A DNA stretch of 64,000 nucleotides from Symsagittifera roscoffensis. Lineage: Eukaryota > Xenacoelomorpha > Acoela > Convolutidae. Every line of letters begins with the position of its first letter. The first letter of the stretch is position 1. The notes beneath the pieces were generated by a model. It worked only from the letters and a program-made list of their open reading frames with translations, was not told the DNA's origin and searched no databases. A program made the translations under genes and the position numbers. The stretch covers positions 23,319,547-23,383,546 of the forward strand of contig NC_087067.1 in the NCBI RefSeq assembly GCF_963678635.1. Direction: 5' to 3'. Below are positions 43,501-56,200 of the stretch, piece by piece.

Positions 43501-44552
43501 TTGCGAAGCTCATTGACGTTCTTTGGATAATTGTGTCGCACTCGATCTTTACAAAACTTAAGATGTATGTTGAAAATGTTTGATCTGTTGAAGAAACAGT
43601 CACAGCTGGGACATCGAAAACACTCAAAGAGAGAATGAATATCATTTGTATGAATGATATAATTGTTAAATCTCAGTAATTTGACTGCTTTTTCAAACTT
43701 TCCAGTACTTCGCTTGGCTAATTCTCCAACATATTCTCCTTCTTGAATGTCAAAATCAAATATAAAGATGTTTCTTTGCACAAATTCCTCGACAACAGGT
43801 AAGAAAAATTTTAGGATCATAACCAGATTTTGTTATAAATTCTGCAAATTATCTGGAAGTGTGAGAGTCGAGATCATTGTATCCGTTCATGTACATAACT
43901 AATGTGCGGAAATGACACCAATGATCATTGTATGGTTCCTTGTCTTTGTTAGATAAAAGACAGTTAACAGAATGGTATTTCAGTAAAGGTTCGGGTAAAA
44001 CAGAGTCCGGACAACCCGTTGGGATGTTTTTGAGCATCGCAGCAAAAATATCAAACGTTTCTTCTTTTCCTTGAATTGTTATCAAATTCGCTTTCGTACA
44101 CAGTAAGTAGGATCTTTCAATTAAAGTGTTGTTTTCATGAGACGATTCATGGGACGAATTCCGAAGGACGAATCCCAGAGCAATGTTGATTTTAGCGGCA
44201 GAATCGAGCTTGTTGAAGACTTATTCAAGTTTCTCATTGATTATTTTAGTATCTAACTTGAACATTTGGAAGTAAAATACCTTACGCCTCCCATTTTTCA
44301 TCTCCGAAACAAGCAGAAAATTAGACAAGCACTAATTTGCTCCTTTAGTTTTTCACCATCTTTCCCTTCTTCCTCCACAATCTTGTTCAAATCCGCTACA
44401 GTATCACTGGGTTTCTGTTGTTTTGCTCCATTATCCTTTCTCCGATGTTGTTGGAGAGAGTAGTAACTTGAGAACTCTTGTTCACAAAAAGTACCAACCG
44501 TCGACTGCTTCAAAGTTGAAGGTGCATGCTTCTTGGCCATTTGATAGTTCAT
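40504..44552 (-). pseudogene. Maverick/Polinton-type protein-primed DNA polymerase B, near full length, copy 1
   Basis: About 4 kb on the minus strand, equal to roughly 1,350 codons, covers a whole virus-like polymerase. In order: a C2H2 finger (CEQEFSSYYSLQQHRRK, about 44,460), a CPSCDCFF finger (43,600), exonuclease motif I in FSDFES (43,411-43,427), exonuclease motif II in GFNSGRYD (about 42,960), motif A GIDASQLSPFS (about 42,200), a GYKVEEMWGCEWW nuclease-like segment (41,800), motif B KLLGNSSYGY (41,270), motif C MDTDS (DTDS at 40,971-40,982), and a C-terminal NTYCCYDNK region ending at TAA, 40,504-40,506. Frames change repeatedly, and a stop at about 40,594 and a T-run frameshift near 41,708 break it. 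The catalytic motifs are still intact. It would copy linear DNA from a protein primer. Identity is very secure. Confidence 0.95.
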
Positions 44553-44905
44553 TTCCCATCAAATGGCCAAGAAGGTAGAATACTTACAATCAGTACAAGA
44601 AATAACTCCTCTAACACATATTTTTTGATGTCGAGCTGCGTTTTGGCGATTGTACATAATTCCACATTCTCCACACTTCAATTTCTCCTTTCGGCTAAGG
44701 GCTGGCCTTATCTAAAAAAACTTGGGACTTTAGAATTGTTCCAAAAAATAAAAAATTAAAGTACCAATTGAATGAAAATAGTTACTTTTTTGTTTTTGCG
44801 AAGTAAAGAAATGTAAGATTTGAAGTAAAATTCGTTTAACTGTTTCTGATTGGCAAACAAAATGAATGATTTGAACAAATAAAATAAGCGTATTTATACT
44901 AACAA

Positions 44906-45085
44906 TGATGTCATCGCCTACGCAATTATACTTTTATGGCAATGACGCCTTTCTATGAACAGACGTGACGTCACCGCCTACGCAATTTTCCTGTTATGGT
45001 AATGACTTCATTCTATAAACAGAATTGACTTCACCACCCACGCAATTTTCCTTTTATGGTAACGACGTCATCGCCTAGGCAATTT
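44906..45085. repeat. 60-bp repeat array with TGACGTCA sites (copy 1)
   Basis: The core TCATCGCCTACGCAATT recurs at 44,911, 44,971, 45,031 and (partly) 45,068, with TTTTATGG(T/C)AA(T/C)GAC between. One perfect TGACGTCA and several near matches occur (ATF/CREB-type palindrome). The array lies about 350 bp upstream of the polymerase B start and about 230 bp upstream of the 118-codon plus frame, so it could be a shared promoter region. Confidence 0.8.
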
Positions 45086-45310
45086 TCCAAGTACGGAGAA
45101 ATAACTAGAATTTTCCAGAAAAGATTTCAATCAATCAGAACTCTGCAGTTTCTAGACATAACTTTGAAACAAAAATAATCGTTTTTTTCTCGTAATTTCC
45201 TTATAGTTGAAACAGATCAATTTTTTGGACGATTATTTTGTCCAAAATAGAGTTCTCCGACTAAGCAAAGGTCTATTAAGGAAGGTTTCTCAATCAAAGC
45301 TACTTTTGAT

Positions 45311-45667
45311 TTGAGTTTTGAGTATCAAAGATATAAACTTACTGCTGAGTTACACTTAAGTAGAGAAGAAAATTTGAAGTTAATCAAAAAGTCGTATGAT
45401 AATATTTCAATGTCTCTTTTTATTCCTCACCCAATTCCAAAAATTGTCAAAATTCCCCAGCAAAATTGTTTAATCCTCCACTTCTTTAAAGATTTTCAAA
45501 GTTCAAAATCTTGCATGATAAGTTTTGGAATAAGATTTCCAGAGATTCGCTTCGAAAAATTCATCAATTTCGAGCTATCTTCTCAAATCTACATCAAATT
45601 CAAAGAACTTGACTATCTACTCAAAAACCAACAGTTTTTCATTGATTGTATACAGAAAAACCAATAG
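45311..45667 (+). CDS. Unknown 118-codon protein of the unit, copy 1
   Basis: A 118-codon frame, intact in both complete units with the same length and apparently the same protein. It starts MSFEYQRYKLTAELHL, is rich in Ile, Phe, Lys and Ser, and has alternating strands and helices (LFIPHPIPKIVKIPQ, then SFGIRFPEIRF). It carries no signal peptide or membrane segment and no motif I can place. It is divergently oriented to polymerase B across the 60-bp array. It could be a real small gene, an exon, or chance preservation given how recent the copies are. Confidence 0.4.
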   Translation: MSFEYQRYKLTAELHLSREENLKLIKKSYDNISMSLFIPHPIPKIVKIPQQNCLILHFFKDFQSSKSCMISFGIRFPEIRFEKFINFELSSQIYIKFKELDYLLKNQQFFIDCIQKNQ

Positions 45668-46250
45668 ACTTCATGGGAAATCTTCTTATTTTTACGCCGA
45701 ACAACTTTTGGTCATTTATTTTAGCAATTGCTTTTGTGTATATATATTTTTTTGAGAGTTAGTCTAGTTTCAAGCAATTAATTTAGAGCTTTAATATTTC
45801 TTATACTTTTAGAATAAAAATTTTGATTAAACTATAAATTAAATTAATTTTGGATGTTTCATTTAGCACTACTTTAGCACTAAAAATTTTTAAGTATTTT
45901 TCCTCATTCCGCATTGTATTTTTCCTCTATCTTCGTTTTTAATTCACTTTTGAAGCAAAATATTGTCAATATTGCCTTATCCATTAATTTTCTACGCAAT
46001 CAAATATTTCTCGAAGCACACTACCCACTAAAACGACATCATCTTAAAAAAAGTAAAAACAATTTTTTTTTCTATTTTTTGTATGAATACGGTCGGAATA
46101 ATCTGTGCTACTTGCACAGTAACCGGCTAACCCTTATGTTGGGTTGAGTTTTTTTGGTAAGTGTTGCTTGCACTGAAGGGGGAGTTCTATCCCAGTTTTT
46201 GTAAATAAACGAGTGTTCTCAGCCCTAAAAAAGACCACCTCCTTAGGATC

Positions 46251-46271
46251 TTGTTAAGCGCAGCTTAACAA
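46251..46271. other. 9-bp perfect hairpin near unit start (copy 2)
   Basis: Same TTGTTAAGC-GCA-GCTTAACAA hairpin as in copy 1, at the equivalent position of the second unit. Confidence 0.7.
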
Positions 46272-46904
46272 CCGAGACCCGATACAATCGCTTTTTCTAC
46301 TTCCCCCTAAAGCTGGCTCTTTTCCGGGTATGATTAAATTTAATCGTCCCAATTCCGGAATTTTTTCATCCTGTTTTTTTGTGGATATCAATTCCTAACT
46401 TTCTTTCTTTTATCATCGAAAATTTGGCATGCTTAAAATAATTTGTTATCAAAACTGAACCCAAGGATGTCAATCATTGGTCTGAACCAGCAATTGAATT
46501 GTTCAACTAGTTTATTTGCTTGAAGCTATCTATGTTGAAACAGTGATTGAACCTAATAACATTATTTTATTAGTTGTAAGCGGGTTGAAACCAAAACAGG
46601 TTTAAGCCGAATTATAACAACGAAGAACAAACAAACCAACTCAACTCATGTTTCAAAATTTTTTATTTTTTGTTTTTCTTTAATTTGCGCTTTTTTAAGA
46701 TGATCATTTTTTCGAGGCTTCCGAAAAAAAAATAAAAAGTTTTGTTATAGAGTACCTTTTTTTCTGGCTACTAAAAGCTTCTTATTCTCACAGCTCTGTT
46801 TCTGAGTAAGGCTGTAAAAATCCACAACCCAGAAATTGAAACATGAGCAAATTGTTATCAGCTTCATTGTATGAGTTGGCCTGCTCGATGTCCATGTACA
46901 TGTC

Positions 46905-48035
46905 TTTTAAAAATGATTTTTTTATTCTGCCGCCTTATGGCCAAAGCGAATCTTGGAGATCCCATCGAATCTATAATTTCGCTAAAGTCAGCTAACTGCC
47001 CGTATTTTATTGCATCAAAGTTAAATAGAATGGAATGGGGGTAAAAAGTGCTTTAAGTTGGTATTTAACTCATTATTATGAACGGCGGAATAAATTTTTG
47101 ATTTTAGGGAGATGAATTTTCTGATCAAGTTCCCACCAGTCTCGTTTTTAAGCTTCAACAGAAGTTTCTTGTTTGTAACGTCGAAAAGGAATGGTCCTCA
47201 TCATAATTTGTTGTGTCGAAACCAGCTAAAATTTTCTCTAAGTCTCGGTAAACATTATCAGTTTTTATGGCAAAACAAAACTGCCTGGGGAGGAGTACAG
47301 TAGTTCCAAACATAGATTCGATTCCATGTTTTGATAATGAAATTGAAACATGGAACGGTTGGCGAGGTCTAAGATGATTGCATCAACTATCATAAAGTTT
47401 TCTTGTGACTTTTTTGTTTCCGAAAAGCTGATTGTGTTTAAAAAATCGTTAAAGATTTGAAAACTCTTCATTGTGTTAAGAGCTGTTTTTTGAAGAAGAT
47501 CCCTCTCATTCATGACAATCTTCGAATTTTTTCTTCCTACCACTGCTGAATTACCAATCAAATTGTGAATTTTTTGATGGAATTCCTTTACCGCATCTTT
47601 TCGTAAATGGTTGTTGAGGTCGATAAAGGTTTCTATCCAGTGACTCTGACGGAACTGGAGAATTTTGTACGGGGTGAGTTTTTTTCATTCTCAGCTCGAG
47701 GTACAACTTTAGGATAAGGTAATGTAATGTCTGCAGAAGCTTTGGCACCTTTAAGAGTGTGATGTTTCCCAATATGTCGACTCTCTCGTTGCTCATTGCA
47801 CCGATGCCCACTATTTCAGGAGCGGAAGTAAGAGGGCACTCAGAGAAGAAGTCAAAAAAAACTTCGGTTTTCGTCTAATTGAATTCAACTATATAACCCC
47901 ACTGGGAGATTCCGCTGGTGAGCAGTATGTATTCTAACCTTTGTTCATCTATTGAAAAATCGCTTAATGGCAAACGGCAGTGTTTCAATACCCGTGCGAA
48001 TTGTTTGCGTCAATAGTAAGGATGGCTATGAGGGG
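46905..48035 (-). pseudogene. Protein-primed DNA polymerase B (type A), palm/thumb remnant, copy 2
   Basis: Same content as copy 1: degenerate motif A region near 48,000-48,011, motif B region GNSAVVGRK near 47,545, and loss of both motif C aspartates near 47,280. No repairing change relative to copy 1 was seen, so the decay predates amplification of the unit. Confidence 0.85.
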
Positions 48036-48083
48036 CGAAAAATTGTAGTTTTTGTTTGCTTTGTAAAACCGGCGCGACTATAC

Positions 48084-48462
48084 TGGTAACACTCCTACTC
48101 CATCCTAGAGGATTTGTCCATATTGATTGCTCGCGGGAGAAGTCGAGTTTCTGGTAATTATGGTAACACTCACATTCCCTCCCAAACTATTTGTCCACAT
48201 TGATTGCTCGCGGGGGAAGTCCAGTTTCTGGGTATTCTGGTTACACTCACACTCCCTCCTAGTCTATTTGTCCATATTAATTGCTCGGGGGGAATCGAAA
48301 CTCTGGGTATTCTGGTAACACTCACACTCCCTCCTAGACTATTTGTTCATATTGATTGCTCGCGGGGGAATCGAAACTCTGGGTATTCTGGTAACACTCA
48401 CACTCCCTCCTAGACTATTTGTTCATATTGATTGCTCGCGGGGGAAGTCCAGTTTCTGGGAA
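48084..48462 (+). repeat. 77-bp tandem repeat array, five units (copy 2)
   Basis: Identical organisation and the same number of units as in copy 1. Confidence 0.95.
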
Positions 48463-49241
48463 GTTTTCTAAGGAATTGAAATATGAGTGGAAATTTTGTT
48501 CTTTTTTTCAACATACCAACTTTACGCGCAAGTGGCCGAGTTTTTGAAATAAATCTCTATCCGAAAAAAAAATTTTACGAAAATTCTGCGGCGCTAGCAT
48601 GAAGCTATACGACGCAATTGAATCTGAGATTTTCGAAGTGTTTTTCGATTTTTCAGTTTTTTTCTGTACAGTTTTTCATGTATACCGAGATCAATAAGAA
48701 AGCACATTTCTTTTCAGTGCAGATATTACAGAAAAAAAATGTTTTCCAAATCGCTCTTCGCCAGCACTTTGATTATAAAGTGTAAGTCATAATGTGATAA
48801 AAAATTGAGTTACCACTAAAAGTAATTTGCTGTTATTCTGTTAAGGTTTATCTCATTGTCCGCTCTACTCAGAAACTTATTTGTGTAATAGCAATTTTGA
48901 AGTATAACAACATTGATTGAGAAGTTTTTCGCGCGTAACCAACAAAATGTAGCATCTTCCCAAACCGTAGCATGTTCCTGGTTTTTATACCGATTAAATC
49001 TAATTACTTCTTTTTTTCCACGTGAATTTGTCTCGATGACGACTCAAGGGAGCTAATCAGCTCTTCCATCCTATTCGGTCCCCTTTTGGACTCGAACTTT
49101 AAAAAATACTTTTTCCCAAACTCGATTACTACTAAGGCGTAGCCAAACGGTTGATGGATTTCAAATGTTTGCATGCTAGATTTTTGCCGATCAGGTGGAG
49201 GCCCGTATACTCAAATCAAATTAGGTTACTCTGGGTGCGTA

Positions 49242-50355
49242 TCATCGAACTGTTAAAAATTTGAATTTTTGGTCATGGTTTCCTGAATAAGGAATTGTGA
49301 TGACAGCATCTTTGTCTTGATAGCACATTTCTTGATGACGTCTCAGAGTTTCGATGGAAGCACATGAGTGGAAACATTTGCGGCAACTATCAAATTGGAA
49401 TCGATGAACTGTGTACAGAAGGTACTCCTCCAGTTTCTGGAGAGACATAGTGATACTATAACCGATCTTTCAGTAGCAGCAAGTCCACAATCAGATAAAT
49501 ACTGAATCTGACTGATTCTATTAAGGGCAACAATTCGTCAATGTTGAACCTAATAAGAAAATTAAATTTCACATTTACCTGAAGAAAAATATTGAGGAGG
49601 TATTAGGATTTTCAAATCAAAACAACTAGATTTTTCTGAACAAAAGACCTTGTTTTGACAATTTTTCAGTCTTTCAAATATGTGCATATTCATCAGACCA
49701 ATTGGCATTTTGTATTTCTCGTTAGTTTTTACAGTTTCTTTTTTGTCGAGATCATTGGGTTGAAAGTTCGTTTTTCTCCAGCCACCATCTAGATGTGAGG
49801 CAAAGGGTTGGCTCATTCACGCTGTGATATGCTGCAACAAAGCAGTATAGAAAGCGATAGTCATCAGCTTCAGTGTTGGCGTTTGAGCTGAGTAGAAGCA
49901 GCACTGAGTGAATCGGGTAGCTCGGGGTAGGATCCGGCATTTTCAGCTCGATAAATTATCCAACCCTTTCTATGAGAACAGAATAAGTCGACTTGGTCAA
50001 CCATATATTCAATCAGTTCCATATAGTAATTTTAGCTATTCCATCGAAGTACATTGTCAATGTCTTAGTGTTTACGAACAGCACAGACTTTTCGTAATTT
50101 CCACTTTTTGCGTCTCGCACAGTGAGAGTTTTTATCTTTACCACTTCCATATGAAATTGCACTTTGTTCGGGCCCTCTTTGAACACTTCCAGATTGAGAG
50201 CGTCAAATTCCTCTTTGCTTTTCATAAAGATTTGAAACAAATTAGTTTCTTCTTCCTTAACTTCGAGATCTTATCGGAACAAAACCGCTCTGAACGCGCT
50301 TTCCGTTGGCGCAGCAGAATAGGTCGTCTCAATGCCATCCCATTTTGGGAATGAG
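49242..50355 (-). pseudogene. Protein-primed DNA polymerase B (type A), N-terminal remnant, copy 2
   Basis: Same broken N-terminal frames and zinc finger as copy 1. A G-to-T change (CAGCAGG to CAGAAGG) near 49,419 lies in the finger-bearing frame, upstream of the finger cysteines. An ACC to AGC change lies at about 50,313 on the opposite strand reading. Confidence 0.75.
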
Positions 50356-53222
50356 TCCTTCATCAGCAGATTTTGGTGATAGCTTTCCGCAGTGAGAAAT
50401 AATTTATGGAAATCGTTACAATGACTTTGTGTGTACCAGCTCAACCAGCTCTCGGGCTTCCCTCAAACTCTCGAAGGATTACGAAGAATCATTGCAAACT
50501 CATTGCAAAGAGTTTGACACTCATTTCAAACAGTTTGAATCACTCATTGCAACCAGTTTGTGGAGGAGGCTGAGGAAGGATTTTTGCTCAAGTCTTCTTA
50601 AGTTCATTTCTGAGATCAGCATTTTTTTTCACACTGCGGGCAGGGAAGAGGTGCTACGATAGAAGTAGAGCTAGAAATTGTTGATTTAACTAAAAATATT
50701 CAGGAAAATTTCAAAACGAGCTGTGACTTGATCTAACAATTAAAAGTTTTAAGAACAAAGACAATTAAGAGCTATTAACACGAGTTAAACTTCGGCGTGA
50801 TCTCGACATTAAGTGATTTTGTTTCCAAAACAGGTTTTTAATTACAGCTTTAGGCCCTATATGTCTCATTACCTTGTTCAAGTGCAAGGGTTTTGTATAT
50901 CAAAAACTGTTTCGCTTACAGCCTCAAGAATAATTTCTTGTAAGGGTTGGCAACTTTTAGGGAACTGGTTTTGACTTTCAAATAGCATTTCAGCACTAAG
51001 CCACACAACTTATAGCTTAAGCTGATTTATATTGAGCCTAACACTCTGACTATTTTAAAATGGAAAACAGTTTGTTTTTGATGAGTTCAAGCCGACTACT
51101 CGATATACTTAAATAGGTACTAAAAACTGAAGCAAGGAGATAAAATTTTTCAAAAATTTTTTGCCCACAATTACAAGAACTAATTAAATTATGTGCTAGA
51201 AACAGAAAAACGAAGCGTTTTCAATTTGTTTTAAATGAATATGATCAAAGCTGCCGATGTTTGTAACCATAGATTGTCATTTGAACATGTTTAAAAGAAA
51301 TCAAATTCAAGTTTTTTTTTACGTGTGAGTTAGTGTTTCGTGAAGCATTTTACACCATGTGTTTCAAAATTTTAGGGCATAGCCGTTCGGCTTAAGGTTT
51401 AGTAGCTAACCCGGCGGTGGTCGTCGCTACGTTCCGTGGGAACGCCTTCTTTCAGTAAAATCAAGTGAAAAATCTTGGTTCCTTAACAAATGAACGGAAA
51501 ACCGCAACTTTTTTGTTGCAAAACAATACATATTTTAACAAAGCTATAAATTTTTACATATATTACATAAAATGAGATATGAATTATCTGATACTTAATT
51601 GGGATGAATGCAGAATTTGAAAATTCATAGCCCAATCCCGGAGAGTAGACGCTTAAAATTGTGTGTTTTTCTGCGAAAAATCTGATTTTTGTATTAATTA
51701 TAAAATATACAATTTTGGAAAAAAGTCTTCGTCTCGAAGTTCAAATAGACTACCCTCAATCTTCGTTCCCTGATATCCTGAGCAGAGCTAAAGTCTTGTT
51801 CAGACTTTGAAAAGAACATAAGTTTTAGTTTTTCTTAAGTTTTTTTGCCAAAAGTTATCAGTTATACACAAAGAACATGTATAAAAACAAAAATTAAAAA
51901 AAACTATAGCCTTAAAAACTCTCTGTTACTTCGCTTAAGAACTGGCTAGCCCCATCAGACACTAAGTAAAGCGAGAGAGAGAAAGAATAAAGAGTGTTTC
52001 TAAAATGTCAAAAAGTATGGTTGGACTACCGACATGAAAATCTTAAACCTTTCCATAATTATCTTTCTTGGAAAAGAAAGCATTAACCTCGGAAAAATAA
52101 TCCGAATGGGGCTCACCAATGAGCAAGTGCCTTTATCTGCCTCTCTCTCTCGTTTTTTCTCAAATAATTTTTAAAACAAAAACTCGTCTCGATTATATAA
52201 TGATTTATTTAATTTTTTCTTTCAACATTTTTTCTAACTCTTTGCTGAAAGCATTACAGCGCAAATTTAAATTGATCTGCTAAAAAAGCTGAAATCTCAC
52301 AAAAATTTTTTAAAAAATAGTCATGTTAAAACGAAATTGAAATCAACTGAAAAACGAAAATAAAAATGCGGAAGGACCAAAATCTAAACAAAAAAATAGA
52401 AAACACTTTTTTGTCCAAGTTATTAAAATTTTCCTAGCTGTAGTCTTTGGAGAATAGCAAACTGCATTTGGAGGGGTTCCTGAAATGATATCTGATGTCA
52501 CTACATCGATTGAAATCCGAGCAACCAAACAAGAAGTTGGTTGTTCTGGAGCTGGTTTTGAAACTGTCTCCCCCAACAAAAGACTCAGGAGACAATAGTA
52601 GATGTGTGAGCTGATCAGGGCGAGAGGAGGTGGAAGACCACCATGTATTAAGATAGCGAATAAAGCTTCCGGTCTTCCAGCTATATATTAACATTGGGTA
52701 TGGAGTCTTAAATGTATTAGGATAGGGAATACCAATTGTAAGGTTTCAGTGTGATGGTAAGATAATGGTAAGAAAAACGATTTTTTTTTGGATTTTGTGT
52801 GTTAATTTTGTTGCAAAACTTTTGGCGCGCGTTATCTAAGTGTTAAATATTACTGGTTAATTACGTTTCCTGTGTAAAATTTAGGTTACTTGTTTAGTTT
52901 TTTGGTACATGGTAAGTCAATGATAAAAGTTTTTGGGTAAAAACTTGGAAATTTTGTCACAAAAATTTTGCAAAAAAATTTCAAAACAAGATAAAATTTG
53001 TTATATTTCGATCTAATATCAATTTATTAGATACTCTTAGTTTTATCTACCTCAATCTATTCTGAAACTTACTGAAAATTCGAAAAAAACCGAAATTTTA
53101 AGAAAAAAAATAAATTACAAAAAAAGTATATAAATCACAGCATTGTATAATAAGTTTAATGCAAAATTTTAAATTTAAATATTATCAAAATAATATATTA
53201 AAAAATTTTCAATTCAGAACTG
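50356..53222. other. Non-coding spacer of the unit (copy 2), with 18-bp insertion
   Basis: Equivalent to 37,651-40,500. It contains the GC-rich hairpin island at about 51,380-51,445 and the interspersed repeat at 52,638-52,985. It has 18 extra bases at about 52,047-52,070 that create a second TCTT...AAGA phrase not present in copy 1. Confidence 0.5.
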
Positions 53223-53225
53223 TCC

Positions 53226-56200
53226 TTATAAATTCAATGGTTTTGTATGTATTTCATCATCTTGAACTTGTCTTTTTGGATAAAAATAACTAATTCCTTT
53301 CTTTGTTTGCTCTTATGTGGCCACCATGTGATTTATAGTTCTGAATCCTCTATTTGTAGATGTTAGGTTGATTGCCTCATCGAGCATTCTCCTGTATTTT
53401 GACATGGGTTCATCTCCAGAATCTTCTAGAACTCTAACTTGTTGTCATAGCAGCAATAAGTGTTGCTACCTAAACAGCATTTTTGTACATCTAAATTCCT
53501 CTTTGAAAAGTACCGGCTTCCGCTTTTCTTGCTTTTAATGGATGCTGCAACTTGTTCGAGGGAAGAAATTAGATTTTGCACATGCTTTGAAGGAGTCTCT
53601 GCAGTCATGCTCCCTCAATTTTTTTCCCAAATGTCTCTTTTTTCTGCTTCGATACAGTCATAAAATAATTCTTCAGTAAGTGCTAAGTAAAGTGAGTCTG
53701 TGTCCATCTCTAACTCTTTAAATTTATTTACATCACAGAACTTGTCAGAGAAGTTATAGTAGAGTTCCAACATTCTCAATATTGCATACTGAAATATGAA
53801 TCAGCCAACAATGATGGGTTGTCTTTGTTCAATAGTGGATTTCAGCAATTCGACCTCATATAAGTCTTTTTCAACTGTATTCGGTCTTTTAAACAGTGGT
53901 TCACTGATTGCCTTATGAGTTTTTTCATCGTCCAGATTGTCTGTGATTGTATGCCTGGATCTATCCATGATCTGATATCCATAAGAGGAATTACCCAAAA
54001 ATTTCATTGTTTCTGCTACAACTCCTGATTGAGGGTTTTCATCTCCTTCTCTTCTCGCATCAACCACTGATTGAACGAGTTTATTGCAACATTTTCGTGG
54101 AGTGTTTTGAACAAAACGGTAAATTTTGGTGCATTGCAAGCTAAGTTCCAAATAAAACTTGAACAAGGGAGTTATGACAGTTCCATTTTCTACCTTGAAA
54201 CTAGACATCAGCATTCTCTGAGGATGTTTTAACATTTCGTTTTCGATACATAGTTTTTCATGTAGTCTCCAATATCATTTCTTCTAAATTCAGTTTTTTT
54301 GAAAATTGGAGGAAAGTTAGCAGATTTTGATTTTAGTGGAAAATTTGATCTGGAACAACTAAATCGCACTGAACATAGCCAAAAAGAGATCCATCTTTTA
54401 TTTTTGCCAGAAGGGAGTCTGTAGAAAATGTTTTTTTTGTTGGGAAAGTGAGTTCTGACGTAACTTTTGATCTTGTCATTAGTTTTAAAACTTTCCCACC
54501 ACTCACACCCCCACATTTCTTCAACTTTGTATCCTTTCTCTTTAAAGTTTTCTCGGCACATATTTTCCATCATTCTCTTCTTATTACCTCGTTCAATATC
54601 CTGATCTATTAACGAGGGACGAGCTTCTTGACAAGAACAGAAGTGGTAGTAACATCCCATTGCTTCGAACACTGTCTTACAGTGATCAAATTAACCGTCC
54701 AGATTGAAACAATCAATTTTCTTTTGTTTTCCAGATGTGAAAAAGCTCTCAATTTTGCATTCTTGTCGTGTTTCTTGATAGAAAGACATCACCATATTCT
54801 CAAAGTTGCGAGATCGGTTATGTCTAGCTTTAAACTTCTGCATATCGGTGTCAAACTCCCATCTCGTATACAGTCCTGTTGGCGTATCTTGACACGTTGA
54901 GAAAGGAGAAAGCTGGCTTGCATCAATTCCAACGATTGATTTACAAAAATTTGATGAATTACTTATGAATGTTTCATGAACTACAGCTTTTCGAATGAAA
55001 AAAATGGAAGGACCACCAGTCATGTCTTCTCCAATTTTTTCACACAAATCTTCATCACTTTCGCAAAATGGATGAAACTTGTAATTTGTAGATTTGTGTA
55101 GACATATGTTTGCTAGATTTGGAAGTCTGCATCCAAGCTTCAACATATCTATCCCCTTGTTATGATAAAAATGAATCATTTTCTACATTGCCTCCAGTGT
55201 TGGAACTACATCCTTGTGGTTGTACCAGTTCAAAAATTTTTTTTCCAAATCTCTTGAAAATAATTGTAATTATCAAATCCAGAAGAAGGAACTGTCTTGA
55301 TTTGAACCTTCTTAAGTGCTTCTTGTTCATCAATCCTACTCTTTCTCAACTTCTCATAATCAATGAAATCTTTGTCTGTATTGTTGTTTCTAATTTGTTT
55401 CTAAGAAAGGCTTGATACGGCGGCAATTCGGGAAAATCAAGTGTGTCTGGGTTATCAAACCACTCATAGGGGAAGAATCTTTTCGTTTCGCTAGCTTTAT
55501 AGGCTCTGAGAAAGAATCCAGATTAGTTGCCCCACTCAAAAATCTCATTATGTCGAGAAATTGTTCATCTTAAAGCTTGAAAGATATAAATTCAATTGCT
55601 TTTTTGATGACGGAAGTTTCTTGTTCTTCATCGCGAATCAAATAAGGGATTAAGTAAGACTTGGTCAAATTCAAATCATATCTACCGCTGTTAAATCCAA
55701 TAGCAGGTAAAGTATTTACATATCTCTCCAGATGTTGTTTCAAATCAATGAGTTGATTTTTCTGAATTCGCAGGATTCGTGTCGACATATTTGCTTGTTC
55801 CGAATCTTCAATGCAATCATCGTCGTACTCTAATTTATTGCTTGAATAGTTTTTACCTCGCTCGTTTAGCTGATCAAAGCCCTTTTTCATTTTTTCATTG
55901 AGAGCTACTTGAATATTTTGGAATTTTGTTCCCATCTCCGGCTAACTTTTCTCAGCCAACTGCTCGAGTTTGCTTACAAAATCAATAATCAATTTCTGTG
56001 GATCCTTGTTGTACTAAAAAATGGGTTCATCAACCGGATTTGACGATATAAAGACTGAAATTGGAACATGTTTTCCGATCCAGGTAGTAGTTTGCGTCTC
56101 GTTTAGTTCTTCTGTAGGAACACAAATCGACTCAAAATCGGAAAATGCTAGATTATTAAAAAGTTTGTTTTCTTCAGAAACTGGAAGTTTGGTTCCTTCC

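Larger units (their letters stand above)
33044..45749. repeat. 12.7-kb tandem unit, copy 1
   Basis: First unit of a head-to-tail array; homology to later copies starts at TTTTGAGAGTTAGTC (33,044). Length is 12,706 bp. It contains, left to right: a hairpin (33,545), polymerase A remnants, a 77-bp repeat array, non-coding DNA with an interspersed repeat, polymerase B, a 60-bp repeat array, and a 118-codon frame. It lacks an 18-bp segment present in copy 2 at 52,050-52,070 and differs by a few other small indels and substitutions. Confidence 0.98.
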
